Assembly (NCBI RefSeq): GCF_003426775.1
Contig: NZ_QJUG01000086.1
Span: 1-32,500, forward strand
Direction of reading: 5' to 3'
Length of the DNA: 32,500 nt
Source of the DNA: Allorhizocola rhizosphaerae
GTDB lineage: Bacteria; Actinomycetota; Actinomycetes; Mycobacteriales; Micromonosporaceae
The notes under the pieces were generated by a model. The model did no database searches and had not been told where the DNA came from. It was given only the letters and a program-made list of their open reading frames with translations. Both the position numbers and the translations under genes were made by a program. How positions within the stretch are numbered: the stretch's first letter is position 1; the number at the start of each line of letters is the position of its first letter. Positions 1 through 7,555 of the stretch are shown piece by piece.

Positions 1-144
1 CGACCACAGAACCCGCCCCCGACCACCGCCGCAAACTCCCACCCACCCCAACCACAAACCCACGCCCAACCACCGCTACGAGCTCTTGCCCACCCCAAAC
101 ATTGGGCTTTCCCTATCTAAACGACGAGGCCGGATAGTGCCGCC

Positions 145-1464
145 ATGGTTCGCATTCTCACCATCGCGGCGGCGGTCGCCATGCTCGTGCTCCCGCCAGC
201 CTTACCAGCCCCGGCCACCGGGCCAGGGACCATCCCGCACACAACGGCGGCACTCGCCGCACCCGTGCCGCCACCAGCCCCGGCGGCCACGTCCCTGAAC
301 ATCCCGCGCACGGTCGACGGCCACCGCACCAACGTGGCCCTCGTCATCTTCGGCCACAGCACCTCAGACCAGGGCGACTATCCGCAAAAGCTCGCGCTGG
401 CGCTCAACTCCAACCCGGCCGACGGGCGCAACTATCAGGTCTTCGAGCTCATCACGGGCGGAGACGGCGGCTTCCTGTGGAGCCAGGCCCGGTTCGCACC
501 CGGTGACCTGCAATACCACCGCGTCGCGGCATCCAACCCGCTGCAGTGGTGCACCGACGCGGCGGGCAATCGGTGGTCCCTGCGCCGCGTCCGGGTCGAC
601 CGGGCGCTCAACGGATCGGGCGATCCTACGGGCGGAGCGTGCCCCAACACCGCCCCACCCAACATGACATGCACCTACTACGACGCCGCGGGCGCCCACA
701 CCGCGACCGGGTTCGGCAATTGCCTGGCGCGCATGGACTTCAAACTCGCGCTGATCCAGGACACGACCAACCGCAGCTGGCCCATCGACGACTGGAACCT
801 CGATGGAGCCGTCACCACCGGCGACACGTGGCCGGCCTCCCGCATCCCGGACGCGGCCGAGCCGTGCGGCAACGGGCGCAACGGCGTCATCAACGGGCGC
901 ATCGATTGGAACTGCGACGGCACGCTCAACGGCCTCGACGCGAGTCACGCCGTCTACGCCGGCTGGCTGGAGCGGTTCAGCCTGGCCCTACTGTCGCATG
1001 TGGACCACGTCTTCGTCGCACAGAAGCCGCTGGAGTTCGGCGCGACCTGCCCCAACTATCCCGTGTCCGAACAGGCCAACTGCCGCCCGCACAACACCCG
1101 CACCCCGACGGCGTCGCGCCCGTTCGACCACTTCTACAACCCGCTCGTGTACTGGGAATGGCGGGCCGTGCAGGCCACGCTGAACACCGACCCTCGCATC
1201 CACCCGGGCGAGTCGAGCCCGCGCCGCATGCACATCCGCAGCGACGACTGCTACGACGTGGGCATTACCACGTGGGCGATCCCCGCAACCGTACCGGGCC
1301 GCCCCACCAGCATCACCGCGGACGACGCGGAATGGCAGGGCGGCCAGGAGGTCGACGCCGAGAACACCGGCTGCATGCGCGCGGACCATATCCACCACAA
1401 CGCGGCCGGTGGCTGGCTCATGGCCGACGTCTGGTACGAGGGTCTGACCCCATACCTGAACTGA
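145..1464 (+). CDS. Secreted SGNH-like hydrolase with two EF-hand-like loops
   Basis: A 439-residue protein with a hydrophobic signal peptide (about residues 3-23) and an Ala/Pro-rich linker to about residue 50, so it is probably exported. Residues 64-76 (VALVIFGHSTSDQ) resemble the first strand and nucleophile turn of SGNH/GDSL esterases. Residues 414-419 (DHIHHN), followed by GGWLMADVWYEGL, resemble their C-terminal Asp-x-x-His block. In the middle are two loops of the form DxNxDGxxxxxD, at 216-227 (DWNLDGAVTTGD) and 254-265 (DWNCDGTLNGLD), like the calcium-binding loops of dockerins and EF-hands. Several cysteines suggest disulfides. I infer an extracellular Ca-binding esterase-like protein; the substrate is unknown. 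The GHS in place of a canonical GDS makes the catalytic call tentative. The 144 bases upstream are C-rich low-complexity sequence with no gene I can support. Confidence 0.7.
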   Translation: MVRILTIAAAVAMLVLPPALPAPATGPGTIPHTTAALAAPVPPPAPAATSLNIPRTVDGHRTNVALVIFGHSTSDQGDYPQKLALALNSNPADGRNYQVFELITGGDGGFLWSQARFAPGDLQYHRVAASNPLQWCTDAAGNRWSLRRVRVDRALNGSGDPTGGACPNTAPPNMTCTYYDAAGAHTATGFGNCLARMDFKLALIQDTTNRSWPIDDWNLDGAVTTGDTWPASRIPDAAEPCGNGRNGVINGRIDWNCDGTLNGLDASHAVYAGWLERFSLALLSHVDHVFVAQKPLEFGATCPNYPVSEQANCRPHNTRTPTASRPFDHFYNPLVYWEWRAVQATLNTDPRIHPGESSPRRMHIRSDDCYDVGITTWAIPATVPGRPTSITADDAEWQGGQEVDAENTGCMRADHIHHNAAGGWLMADVWYEGLTPYLN

Positions 1465-1503
1465 GCCGCACGCCGGTCGCCGACGCGCGCTGCGCCGCCT
1501 CAG

Positions 1504-1704
1504 CTAGCGCTTGTTGCGCGCCTTGGACTTGATGTCGGTCACGGCTTCGCGGCCGCCGCGCTCACGCATGTTCTCGGCGCCCTGACGGACATCCTCACCC
1601 ATGCGCGCGGGCGCACTGTCGACGTCTTCGAGCAACTGCTGGCCCCGCGACTTCGCCTTGCCCGCATTTCCCTGCGACCGGTCCTTGTTGTTTTGCTTGC
1701 CCAT
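1504..1704 (-). CDS. Small hydrophilic protein of unknown function
   Basis: A 66-residue, highly charged protein with no membrane segment and no cysteine. It begins MGKQNNKDRSQGNAGKAKSR and is rich in Lys, Arg, Gln and Gly; the middle is acidic (LLEDVDSAP) and the end basic (DIKSKARNKR). The composition suggests a largely disordered or helical cytosolic protein, reminiscent of small stress-associated hydrophilic proteins, but I do not recognise a family. The ATG is preceded by a purine-rich GGGGGTG stretch about 6 bases upstream. It converges with the secreted hydrolase gene and lies just downstream, on the same strand, of the sigma-factor remnant. Codon pattern and composition make it a plausible real gene. 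Confidence 0.5.
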   Translation of the reverse strand: MGKQNNKDRSQGNAGKAKSRGQQLLEDVDSAPARMGEDVRQGAENMRERGGREAVTDIKSKARNKR

Positions 1705-1727
1705 GTTTCACACCCCCGCGAAGGAGC

Positions 1728-2105
1728 CTATCCATCGGCCCGCCCCGGGGCAGGAATATCGATTCCTTTGCCTGTACCGCGCAGCCGCGCCGCCTGGCGT
1801 GCAAGGTAGTGCTGTTCCGGCAGATTGATCGAGCGCGCGGCCGCGGCAGCGTAATGTGCCGCGGCCGCCGCCGTGTCGCCCACCATCTCCAGCAGGTGTG
1901 CCCGCACGGCGTCGACCCGGTGGCCACTGCCCGCCAGCCGCTCACCCACCCCGCCAAGCACAGCCCATCCGGGCTGCGCGCCGTGCACCATCGCCGCGGC
2001 CACAGCACGATTCAGCCTCACCACCGGATTGCGCGTCAGCCGCTCCAACAACCCCTACAGCGCAAGGATTCGCGGCCAGCCGGTGTCCTCGGGCCGGGCT
2101 GTTGC
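1728..2105 (-). pseudogene. Remnant of an ECF sigma factor (C-terminal extension only)
   Basis: Reading the minus strand, the frame gives ARPEDTGWPRILAL, a TAG stop at 2055-2057, then GLLERLTRNPVVRLNRAVAAAM and a tail that includes VRAHLLEMVGDTAAAAAHYAAAA. This matches the TPR-like C-terminal extension of ECF sigma factors of the ECF42 type, where the usual text is ...WPQILALYGLL...PVVxLNRAVA. The in-frame stop falls where that family has Tyr (ALY-G). Nothing upstream of about 2105 resembles the sigma-2 or sigma-4 DNA-binding domains, and a transcription terminator sits there instead. I read this as a decayed gene fragment. An open frame from a TTG at 2051 (107 codons) remains but is unlikely to be a working gene. 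The family assignment is from memory of the motif, not a search. Confidence 0.65.
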
Positions 2106-2109
2106 AAGA

Positions 2110-2141
2110 TTGGGCCCGGCCGCCAAGCGGACCGGGCCCAA
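2110..2141 (-). terminator. Hairpin terminator of the qcr operon
   Basis: Perfect 10-bp inverted repeat TTGGGCCCGG / CCGGGCCCAA around a 12-base loop, 52 bases past the qcrB stop codon. It has no U-tract, as is common for actinobacterial GC-rich terminators. It lies at the edge of the sigma-factor remnant and insulates that fragment from respiratory transcription. Confidence 0.7.
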
Positions 2142-2193
2142 TCCCTGCAGGCAATGCGGCCAACCGGCCGCCTGCGCGCGTAAGCCGTACCCA

Positions 2194-3768
2194 CTAATGG
2201 GTTTCGATCTTTTCTCTGTCCTTCGGCTTCGGCGGCGCGGGCTCCTCGATCGGCTTGAAGAAGCCCCGCACGGCCGGCGGAAGGGCACCGAGGCGGTTCA
2301 TCTTCTTGGGCACGGGCGCGCCCACATATGGCAGCTCGCCGTGTCCGTGCTCGTCGACCGGCGCGAGCGGCTGGTGCACCTCGATGAAGCGCCCGTCCGG
2401 CAGGAGCCTGATGATGCCGGTCTCCACGCCGTGCGCGAGCACCTCGCGGTCGTGCTGTTGCAGGCCGAGGCAGATGCGCCGGGCCACGTAGTATGCCAGC
2501 GGCGGCAGCACGAGCAGCCCGATCCGGCCCGCCCACGTCATCGCGTTGAGGCTGATTTGGAACTTGTCGGCGATGATGTCGTTGCCGCCCGAGAACGTCA
2601 GCACCAGGTAGAACGTGATGCCGGCGGCGCCCAGACCGGTCCGCTCGGGCACATCGCGCGGCCGCTCAAGCAGGTTGTGGAAACCCTTGTCCTTGCGCAG
2701 GCGTGCCTCGATGAACGGGTAGAACATCGGGAACACCGTCAGCAGGCCGGGCAGCACCACGGTCGGCCAGAAGATGGCCGGGATCGTGTAACCGAACGCC
2801 CGGATCTCCCAGGCGGGCATGAGCCGCGTCGAGCCGTCGAGGAACATGACGTACCAGTCGGGCTGGCTGCCCGACGACACCACCGCCGCCTCATACGGCC
2901 CGAACAACCAGATCGGGTTGATCTGGAAGAGCCCGCCCATCAGCGCCAGCACGCCGAACACGAGCATGAAGAACCCGCCCTGCTTGAGCACGTAGCGCGG
3001 GAACCACCGCTCGCCGACCACATTGTGGTTGGTCCGGCCCGGACCCGGGAACTGCGAGTGCTTCTGCACGATCACGAGTCCAACGTGGACGGTGATGAGG
3101 GTCAGCAGGACGAGCGGCAACAGGAACACGTGCAGGATGTAGAACCGCTCCAGGATGATCTCGCCCGGGAACTCGCCGCTGAACAGCGAGGTGGAGACCC
3201 ACGAGCCGACCAGCGGGATGGACAGCACGATCGCGGAGGCGATCCGCAGACCGGTGCCGGACAGCGCGTCGTCGGGCAGCGAGTATCCGGCGAAGCCCTC
3301 CAGGAAGCCCAGCCAGAACAGCAGCAGGCCGATGATCCAGTTGAGCTCACGCGGCTTGCGGAACGCGCCGGTGAAGAACACGCGCGCCATGTGCACCACG
3401 ATCGCCGCCATGAACAGCAGCGCCGCCCAGTGGTGCATCTGCCGCATGATGAGCCCGCCGCGCACGTCGAACGACAGCTCCAGCGACGTCTCGTAGGCTC
3501 GCGACATGTGCACGTCGCGCAGCGGCAGATAGGACCCCTGGTAGGTGACCTCCTGCATCGACGGCTCGAAGAACAGCGCGAGGAACGTGCCGGTCAGCAG
3601 CAGGATGATGAACGCGAACAGTGCGATCTCGCCCAGCAGGAACGTCCAGTGGTCCGGGAAGACCTTGTTCAAGAAGGACCGTAGCGGCGTGGCCACCTTG
3701 TAGCGGTCGTCGATGGCGCCCGCGGTCGCCGCCGGCAGCTGCTTCACATCGAACTTTCGCTTCTTCAT
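2194..3768 (-). CDS. qcrB: Cytochrome bc1 complex cytochrome b subunit (menaquinol:cytochrome c reductase)
   Basis: A 524-residue multi-spanning membrane protein that carries hemes bL and bH and the quinol sites of the bc1 complex. Four heme-ligand histidines are visible: H112 (MHHWAALLF), H126 (VVHMARV), H213 (YILHVFL) and H228 (ITVHVGL). The spacings of 14 and 15 residues are of the b6-like type. PDWY at 303-306 corresponds to the Qo-site PEWY motif. A long hydrophilic C-terminal tail after about residue 415 is usual in actinobacterial QcrB. The ATG overlaps the qcrA stop by 4 bases (ATGA), indicating translational coupling. It is the last gene of the ctaE-qcrC-qcrA-qcrB operon and is followed by a hairpin terminator. 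Confidence 0.97.
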   Translation of the reverse strand: MKKRKFDVKQLPAATAGAIDDRYKVATPLRSFLNKVFPDHWTFLLGEIALFAFIILLLTGTFLALFFEPSMQEVTYQGSYLPLRDVHMSRAYETSLELSFDVRGGLIMRQMHHWAALLFMAAIVVHMARVFFTGAFRKPRELNWIIGLLLFWLGFLEGFAGYSLPDDALSGTGLRIASAIVLSIPLVGSWVSTSLFSGEFPGEIILERFYILHVFLLPLVLLTLITVHVGLVIVQKHSQFPGPGRTNHNVVGERWFPRYVLKQGGFFMLVFGVLALMGGLFQINPIWLFGPYEAAVVSSGSQPDWYVMFLDGSTRLMPAWEIRAFGYTIPAIFWPTVVLPGLLTVFPMFYPFIEARLRKDKGFHNLLERPRDVPERTGLGAAGITFYLVLTFSGGNDIIADKFQISLNAMTWAGRIGLLVLPPLAYYVARRICLGLQQHDREVLAHGVETGIIRLLPDGRFIEVHQPLAPVDEHGHGELPYVGAPVPKKMNRLGALPPAVRGFFKPIEEPAPPKPKDREKIETH

Positions 3769-4898
3769 GCGTCTCGCCTCTCCGAAGGCTTCTCCCAGAA
3801 CGCGGGGCCGACCGGAACCGCGAAGTCGCCCTGCGCCGCCAGGAAGCCCTCCTCATCGAGCTCCAGCGGCAGCATGGGCAGCCGCTGCGTGGCCGGACCG
3901 AAGATCGGCTTGGCGTTGTCGGTGATGAGGAACTGCGACTGGTGGCACGGGCAGAGCAGGCGGTTGGTCTCCTGTTCATACAGGCTAGCCGGACAACCCG
4001 CGTGCGTGCAGATCTTGGAATAGGCGACGAGGTCGCCGACCATGGGGTGCTTCTCGAACTTCGCGTTCGTCGGGTACGCCTTGATGTTCTCCCGCAGCCG
4101 CGCGGCGTCGTCCTGGCGCAGCCGGATGAGCAGCACGGGCGAGTCCGCGTGCTTGTTGCGGTTGCCCTCGGGAATGCCGGGGAACGCCGTGATCTGGCCG
4201 CCGACGCTGATGTCCTCGGGCCGGATCGCGGTCACGCCGTCCTCGCGCACCAGGCGAACCTTCTTGCCGCCGTTGGCGGCCGGGTCCCACCCGGTGTGGA
4301 AGAAGACGTCCGGGTGGTGCGGGTCCTTGATCAACATGCCGACCGGAACCACCAGGGCCGCCGCGCCAAGACCCGCGGCGGGTGCCGCCAGCGCCACCTT
4401 CAGCAGCGGCCGCCGGGCGAGTCCCAATTCCTCTCCGATGAACTGCAATGTGGTACCGGTGAGAGCCCGCTCGGCCGGATCCGATCCCCCGTCGTGGCGG
4501 TCCTGCAGCGCGATCTCGTGCGGAAGCAGCTTCTTGCCCCAGGTCAGGATCCCCAGCCCGAGGAACCCCAGCGACAGCCCCAACATGAGGCCGAGGATGG
4601 GCGTGAAGCCTTTGCTCGCGGTGTTGCCCGGCTGGTACTGCCAGCCGTCCACCGAAGGCCAGTCGGTGAACGGCCACCACACGTAGGCCAGCACGAACAG
4701 GATCGCGGTCAGCCCGCTGAGCATGAACATCAGCGAGACGATGCGCGTCATGCGCTTCTCCGCCTTGGAGCCCGGCGGGTACTGCGGCTCGTAGTGCACG
4801 ATCTCGACGTCGTCGTGCTCCCGCGCGCCCTGACGCACGACCTCGAACCGGGTGGGGCCGGTGCCGTTGCCCGTGCCAGTGCCAGTGCCAGTGCTCAT
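3765..4898 (-). CDS. qcrA: Cytochrome bc1 complex Rieske iron-sulfur subunit
   Basis: A 377-residue actinobacterial-type Rieske protein that moves electrons from quinol to the c-type hemes of QcrC. The cluster motifs are CTHAGC (297-302) and CPCH (316-319). C297, H299, C316 and H319 are the expected 2Fe-2S ligands, and C302/C318 the disulfide pair. Three hydrophobic segments (about 53-76, 99-118 and 168-190) give the three-helix anchor typical of Actinobacteria, in contrast to the single helix of proteobacterial Rieske proteins. The N-terminus is a Thr-Gly repeat encoded by a hexanucleotide microsatellite (GTGCCA x3 at 4873-4890). The gene overlaps qcrC upstream and qcrB downstream by 4 bases each. 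Confidence 0.97.
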   Translation of the reverse strand: MSTGTGTGTGNGTGPTRFEVVRQGAREHDDVEIVHYEPQYPPGSKAEKRMTRIVSLMFMLSGLTAILFVLAYVWWPFTDWPSVDGWQYQPGNTASKGFTPILGLMLGLSLGFLGLGILTWGKKLLPHEIALQDRHDGGSDPAERALTGTTLQFIGEELGLARRPLLKVALAAPAAGLGAAALVVPVGMLIKDPHHPDVFFHTGWDPAANGGKKVRLVREDGVTAIRPEDISVGGQITAFPGIPEGNRNKHADSPVLLIRLRQDDAARLRENIKAYPTNAKFEKHPMVGDLVAYSKICTHAGCPASLYEQETNRLLCPCHQSQFLITDNAKPIFGPATQRLPMLPLELDEEGFLAAQGDFAVPVGPAFWEKPSERRDA

Positions 4899-5692
4899 GA
4901 CTTACCCGCAATCCACAGCGCCGCGAAGGCCAGCAGAACCATGCCGAACAGGAAGATGGCCACGCCCTCGGTGACCGGACCGAACCGGCCGAGGCCCCAG
5001 CCGCCCGGATCAGTGTCGGACTTCAGGTTCTGCACGTAGGCGATGACGTCGTACTTGTCCTGGGGCGACATCTGGTTGTCGCCGAACACCGGCATGTTCT
5101 GCGGCCCGGTGAGCATGGCCGCGTAGAGCTGCCGGTCGGTGCTCGGCTCCAGCGACGGGGCGAACTTGCCGCTGGACAGCGCACCGCCGGCGGCCGAGAA
5201 GGCGTGACACGACGAGCAGTTGACTCGGAACAGCTCGCCGCCGTGGGCGATGTCGCCCTTGGGCGCCTGCTCACCCTGGAACGCGATCTCGGGGCCGCCA
5301 CCGAGCTCCTGGATGTACTGCCCCAGCTGGCGTGCCTCGTCGGAGTTGAACTGCGGGGGCTTGCGCTCAAGCTGCGCGCCCTGCGCGGCGGCGGGCATGC
5401 GGCCGGTCTCGACCTGGAACTCCACCGCGGCCGAGCCGACACCGATCAGGCTCGGGCCTCGACCCTCCACGCCCTGCCCGTTGTTGGCATGGCAGCTGAT
5501 GCAGCTCGTCTCGTACAGCGCGCGGCCCTCCTGCGCGGCCGCGCTCAGCTGGCCAGGGGCGTTGGCCTGCGCGTTGGGCGACACGAGTGCGTAGATGCCG
5601 CCCGCGAGCACCAGGGCCGCGAGCATGCGCAGCGCCGCTATCGCCCGCCGCCGTGCGCGGCTCCGGGGGCGCCTTGGGCTGTGCGCGACCAA
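4895..5692 (-). CDS. qcrC: Cytochrome bc1 complex diheme cytochrome c subunit
   Basis: A 265-residue membrane-anchored diheme cytochrome c that passes electrons from the Rieske protein straight to the CuA centre of the aa3 oxidase in the actinobacterial supercomplex. Two heme-binding motifs are present: CISCH at 64-68 and CSSCH at 159-163. Candidate axial methionines lie in RMPAA (M99) and NMPVF (M200). There is an N-terminal hydrophobic segment (about 19-38) and a C-terminal transmembrane helix (about 243-262). The chosen start is a TTG directly after the ctaE TAA stop; an internal ATG at residue 23 falls inside the signal segment and is less likely. The stop overlaps the qcrA ATG (ATGA). 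Confidence 0.95.
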   Translation of the reverse strand: MVAHSPRRPRSRARRRAIAALRMLAALVLAGGIYALVSPNAQANAPGQLSAAAQEGRALYETSCISCHANNGQGVEGRGPSLIGVGSAAVEFQVETGRMPAAAQGAQLERKPPQFNSDEARQLGQYIQELGGGPEIAFQGEQAPKGDIAHGGELFRVNCSSCHAFSAAGGALSSGKFAPSLEPSTDRQLYAAMLTGPQNMPVFGDNQMSPQDKYDVIAYVQNLKSDTDPGGWGLGRFGPVTEGVAIFLFGMVLLAFAALWIAGKS

Positions 5693-6301
5693 TTAAATCG
5701 CCTCCAGCAGATAGATCATGAAGAACAGGCCGATCCACACGACGTCGACGAAGTGCCAGTAGTAGGACACGACGATCGCCGAGGTCGCCTGGGCGGGGGT
5801 GAACCGGCCCATGGTGGTGCGGATCATGTAGATGATGAAGGCGATCAGACCGCCCGTGACATGCAGGCCGTGGAAACCGGTGGTGAGGTAGAACATCGAG
5901 CCGTAGCCGTCCGTATTGATCTTGATGCCCTCGTGCACCAGCTGACGGTACTCATTCACCTGGCCGAGCACGAAGATGAGCCCCATCACGAAGGTCAGCG
6001 CGAACCAGCGGCGAAGGCCGTGCACGTCACCGCGCTCCGCCCGCAGCACGCCGATCTGGCACGTCACCGAGGACAGCACCAGGATGATGGTGAACGCCAG
6101 CGCGTAGGGCAGGTTCAGCGTCGGATAATGCTTCTCCCACTGGCTGTAATCCGCCGCACGGATCGCGAAGAACATCGCGAACAGCGCCGCGAAGAACATG
6201 AGCTCGCTGGAGAGCCAGACAATCGTCCCGACACTGACCATGTTGGGCCTGGTCAACGAATGGATCCGGCTCTTGTCGATAACGGTTGAGGCCGCAGTCA
6301 C
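5693..6301 (-). CDS. ctaE: Cytochrome c oxidase subunit III (aa3 type)
   Basis: About 202 residues with five or more hydrophobic helices. Family-typical stretches include [32 protein letters not shown] and [16 protein letters not shown] near the C-terminus. Subunit III is a membrane subunit of the aa3 oxidase that stabilises subunit I. I place the start at a GTG at 6301, because the family begins close to [14 protein letters not shown] and an AATAAT -10-like box lies 6 bases upstream. The frame stays open to an ATG at 6328, giving 211 residues. It is first in the operon, and the qcrC start abuts its stop codon. Confidence 0.95.
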   Translation of the reverse strand: MTAASTVIDKSRIHSLTRPNMVSVGTIVWLSSELMFFAALFAMFFAIRAADYSQWEKHYPTLNLPYALAFTIILVLSSVTCQIGVLRAERGDVHGLRRWFALTFVMGLIFVLGQVNEYRQLVHEGIKINTDGYGSMFYLTTGFHGLHVTGGLIAFIIYMIRTTMGRFTPAQATSAIVVSYYWHFVDVVWIGLFFMIYLLEAI

Positions 6302-6307
6302 GCGATG

Positions 6308-6313
6308 ATTATT
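6308..6313 (-). promoter_or_regulatory. Candidate -10 box of the ctaE-qcrCAB operon
   Basis: On the minus strand AATAAT (5 of 6 matches to TATAAT) lies 6 bases before the proposed GTG start of ctaE, which would give a leaderless mRNA. It sits in the short divergent region with the CtaG-type gene. No convincing -35 box was seen. This is sequence inference only. Confidence 0.4.
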
Positions 6314-6383
6314 GCCCCAGAGCAGCATCCATGAGCATCCGGGGTACCGGTCGGGGCCCGTGTCGCCTCCGAAGCCCGTGACA

Positions 6384-6389
6384 TAGCCT
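6384..6389 (+). promoter_or_regulatory. Candidate -10 box of the CtaG-type gene
   Basis: TAGCCT lies 6 bases before the GTG start at 6396, where no ribosome binding site is visible. The arrangement suggests a leaderless transcript, divergent from the ctaE operon. Confidence 0.4.
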
Positions 6390-6395
6390 TGCCAG

Positions 6396-7280
6396 GTGCC
6401 GCCCTTTTCCGTAGAAGTGCTGTTCAGCCAGGCTCGGCTCGACTCGTGGCTCGCCGTCGGTCTGCTCGTCGCGGCCGGGCTTTACCTCTATGGCGTGCAC
6501 AAGTTGCGCCTGCGCGGGGATGCGTGGCCCGCATCACGCACCATTGCCTTCCTGGGACCGGGGCTCGGCACGATCGCGGTCGTCACGCTGAGCGGGATCG
6601 GCGCCTACGACACGACGCTGCTGAGCGTTCACATGGTCCAGCACATGGCGCTGTCCATGGTCGCGCCCATCTTCCTGGCGCTAGGCGCCCCGGTCACCCT
6701 CGCCTTGCGCACGTTGAGAAAGCGCCCACGCGCCCTGCTTCTCGGGGCCTTGCACAGCCGATTGGCGCGCGTGCTCGCCTTCCCCCTCGTGTCGTTCGGC
6801 ATCTTCATCGCCAACCCGTTCGTGCTGTACTTCACCGGCCTCTACGAGCTGACCCTGCGCAACGGGTTCGTCCATGAGCTGATGCACGCCCATTTCATCG
6901 CGACCGGCTGCCTGTTCTTCTGGCCCCTGCTCGGGCGTGACCCGCTTCCGGGCCGCTGGCCCTATCCCGCGCGGGCCCTGCTGATGGTGCTGAGCGTGCC
7001 GTTCCACACCGTGCTCGGCCTGACCATCATGCAGTCGCAGACGCTGCTCGCCGGCGATTATTACCCGTCGCTGGGCCTGCGCTGGGTGGACCCGTTCGCC
7101 GATCAGGTCACGGCCGGCGGCATCCTCTGGGCCGGCGGCGAGCTGGTGTCCGTCACCATGCTCGGCATCCTCATCGCCCAATGGATCAAGCAATCCCGCC
7201 TCGAAGCCGCCCGCATCGACCGCGAACTCGACCGCCTCGACCCTTCCGCAGCGGGTGGCCTCGGACCGCTCCATGGCTGA
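6396..7280 (+). CDS. CtaG-type cytochrome c oxidase assembly membrane protein
   Basis: A 294-residue integral membrane protein with about seven hydrophobic segments, resembling the caa3-type CtaG family (Pfam Caa3_CtaG). Characteristic features are a His-rich segment [21 protein letters not shown] (about residues 78-98, quoted in part), [20 protein letters not shown] near the middle, and PFHTVLGL before the last helices. Family members are linked to assembly, probably copper delivery, of heme-copper oxidases. The position next to ctaE fits that role. The GTG start lacks a Shine-Dalgarno sequence and is preceded by a -10-like box. The C-terminal 25 residues are charged and cytosolic. The precise biochemical role of this family is not settled. 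Confidence 0.85.
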   Translation: MPPFSVEVLFSQARLDSWLAVGLLVAAGLYLYGVHKLRLRGDAWPASRTIAFLGPGLGTIAVVTLSGIGAYDTTLLSVHMVQHMALSMVAPIFLALGAPVTLALRTLRKRPRALLLGALHSRLARVLAFPLVSFGIFIANPFVLYFTGLYELTLRNGFVHELMHAHFIATGCLFFWPLLGRDPLPGRWPYPARALLMVLSVPFHTVLGLTIMQSQTLLAGDYYPSLGLRWVDPFADQVTAGGILWAGGELVSVTMLGILIAQWIKQSRLEAARIDRELDRLDPSAAGGLGPLHG

Positions 7281-7333
7281 GACCGCCCGCGCAAACCACG
7301 GGTTCGCCTGAACAGAGTTAAACCCTCCGGTCA

Positions 7334-7389
7334 ATCATGAACATAAGCCCATGTTCGACGGTGTGTCGTGACACCAACCTCATGGTCAA
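7334..7389. repeat. Dispersed palindromic repeat, copy A
   Basis: About 56 bp starting ATCATGAACATAAGCCCATG, with a core GGTGTGTCGTGACACC and ending CCTCATGGTCAA. It shares this layout with copies at 19449-19509 and 19518-19577 and a half copy at 29469-29492. The ends are inverted relative to each other (ATCATGA... / ...TCATGGT), so it can fold on itself. It lies between the CtaG-type gene and the tandem leader repeat, in intergenic sequence. Confidence 0.7.
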
Positions 7390-7408
7390 GCGCCGCCGAC
7401 CCCTGGGC

Positions 7409-7414
7409 TAGGAT
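7409..7414 (+). promoter_or_regulatory. Candidate -10 box of the pseudoreceiver-trpD transcript
   Basis: TAGGAT lies exactly 7 bases before the first ATG (7422) of the tandem leader repeat. That would start a leaderless mRNA at the first short ORF. A weak -35 candidate (GGTCAA, 7384-7389) lies at the edge of repeat copy A. Confidence 0.45.
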
Positions 7415-7421
7415 CCGTCGC

Positions 7422-7490
7422 ATGAGCGAGGGCTCGCCCGAGCGAATCAACAGCCAGGGCTTCCGGAGGCTGGCGGAGGAAGCGCCATGA
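7422..7490 (+). CDS. Candidate leader peptide 1 (22 codons)
   Basis: ATG to TGA encoding MSEGSPERINSQGFRRLAEE plus AP. Its stop overlaps the next short ORF's start as ATGA. It starts 7 bases after a TAGGAT box, so it may be read from a leaderless mRNA. The peptide has no recognisable family. It may matter only for translation coupling, and it could be a chance by-product of the repeat. Confidence 0.35.
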   Translation: MSEGSPERINSQGFRRLAEEAP

Positions 7491-7551
7491 ACGAGGGCTT
7501 GGCCCGAGTGCATCAGCAGCCAGGGCTCCCGGAGCGTAGCGGAGGAAGTAA
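7422..7551 (+). repeat. Two 65-bp tandem leader repeats, each ending in a ribosome site and start codon
   Basis: Two imperfect copies (7422-7486 and 7487-7551, roughly 80% identical by eye) precede the pseudoreceiver gene. Each begins ATGA(G/A)CGAGGGCT and ends with GCGGAGGAAG followed by the next ATG; the real gene's ATGAGCGAG is the start of a third copy. The period is exactly 65 between the three ATGs (7422, 7487, 7552). Confidence 0.85.
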
Positions 7552-7555
7552 ATGA
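7487..7555 (+). CDS. Candidate leader peptide 2 (22 codons)
   Basis: ATG to TGA encoding MNEGLARVHQQPGLPERSGG plus SK. It is preceded by GCGGAGGAAG (a good ribosome site) and overlaps the pseudoreceiver ATG as ATGA. Copies 1 and 2 do not keep the same reading frame in the middle, because a one-base insertion is compensated by a one-base deletion, yet both remain open for 22 codons. Confidence 0.35.
   Translation: MNEGLARVHQQPGLPERSGGSK

Noticed and set aside
1873-3684. A 603-codon plus-strand open frame antisense to qcrB
   Set aside because: It runs opposite a certain gene, its product is Arg/His/Glu/Gln-rich low-complexity sequence typical of antisense frames in GC-rich DNA, and it has no recognisable domain.
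3621-5039. A 472-codon plus-strand open frame antisense to qcrA
   Set aside because: Shadow of the Rieske gene caused by GC-biased third positions; composition is unlike a folded protein.
7422-7555. CRISPR-like reading of the 65-bp tandem repeats
   Set aside because: Only two contiguous units with no spacers and a start codon and ribosome site in each; not a CRISPR array.
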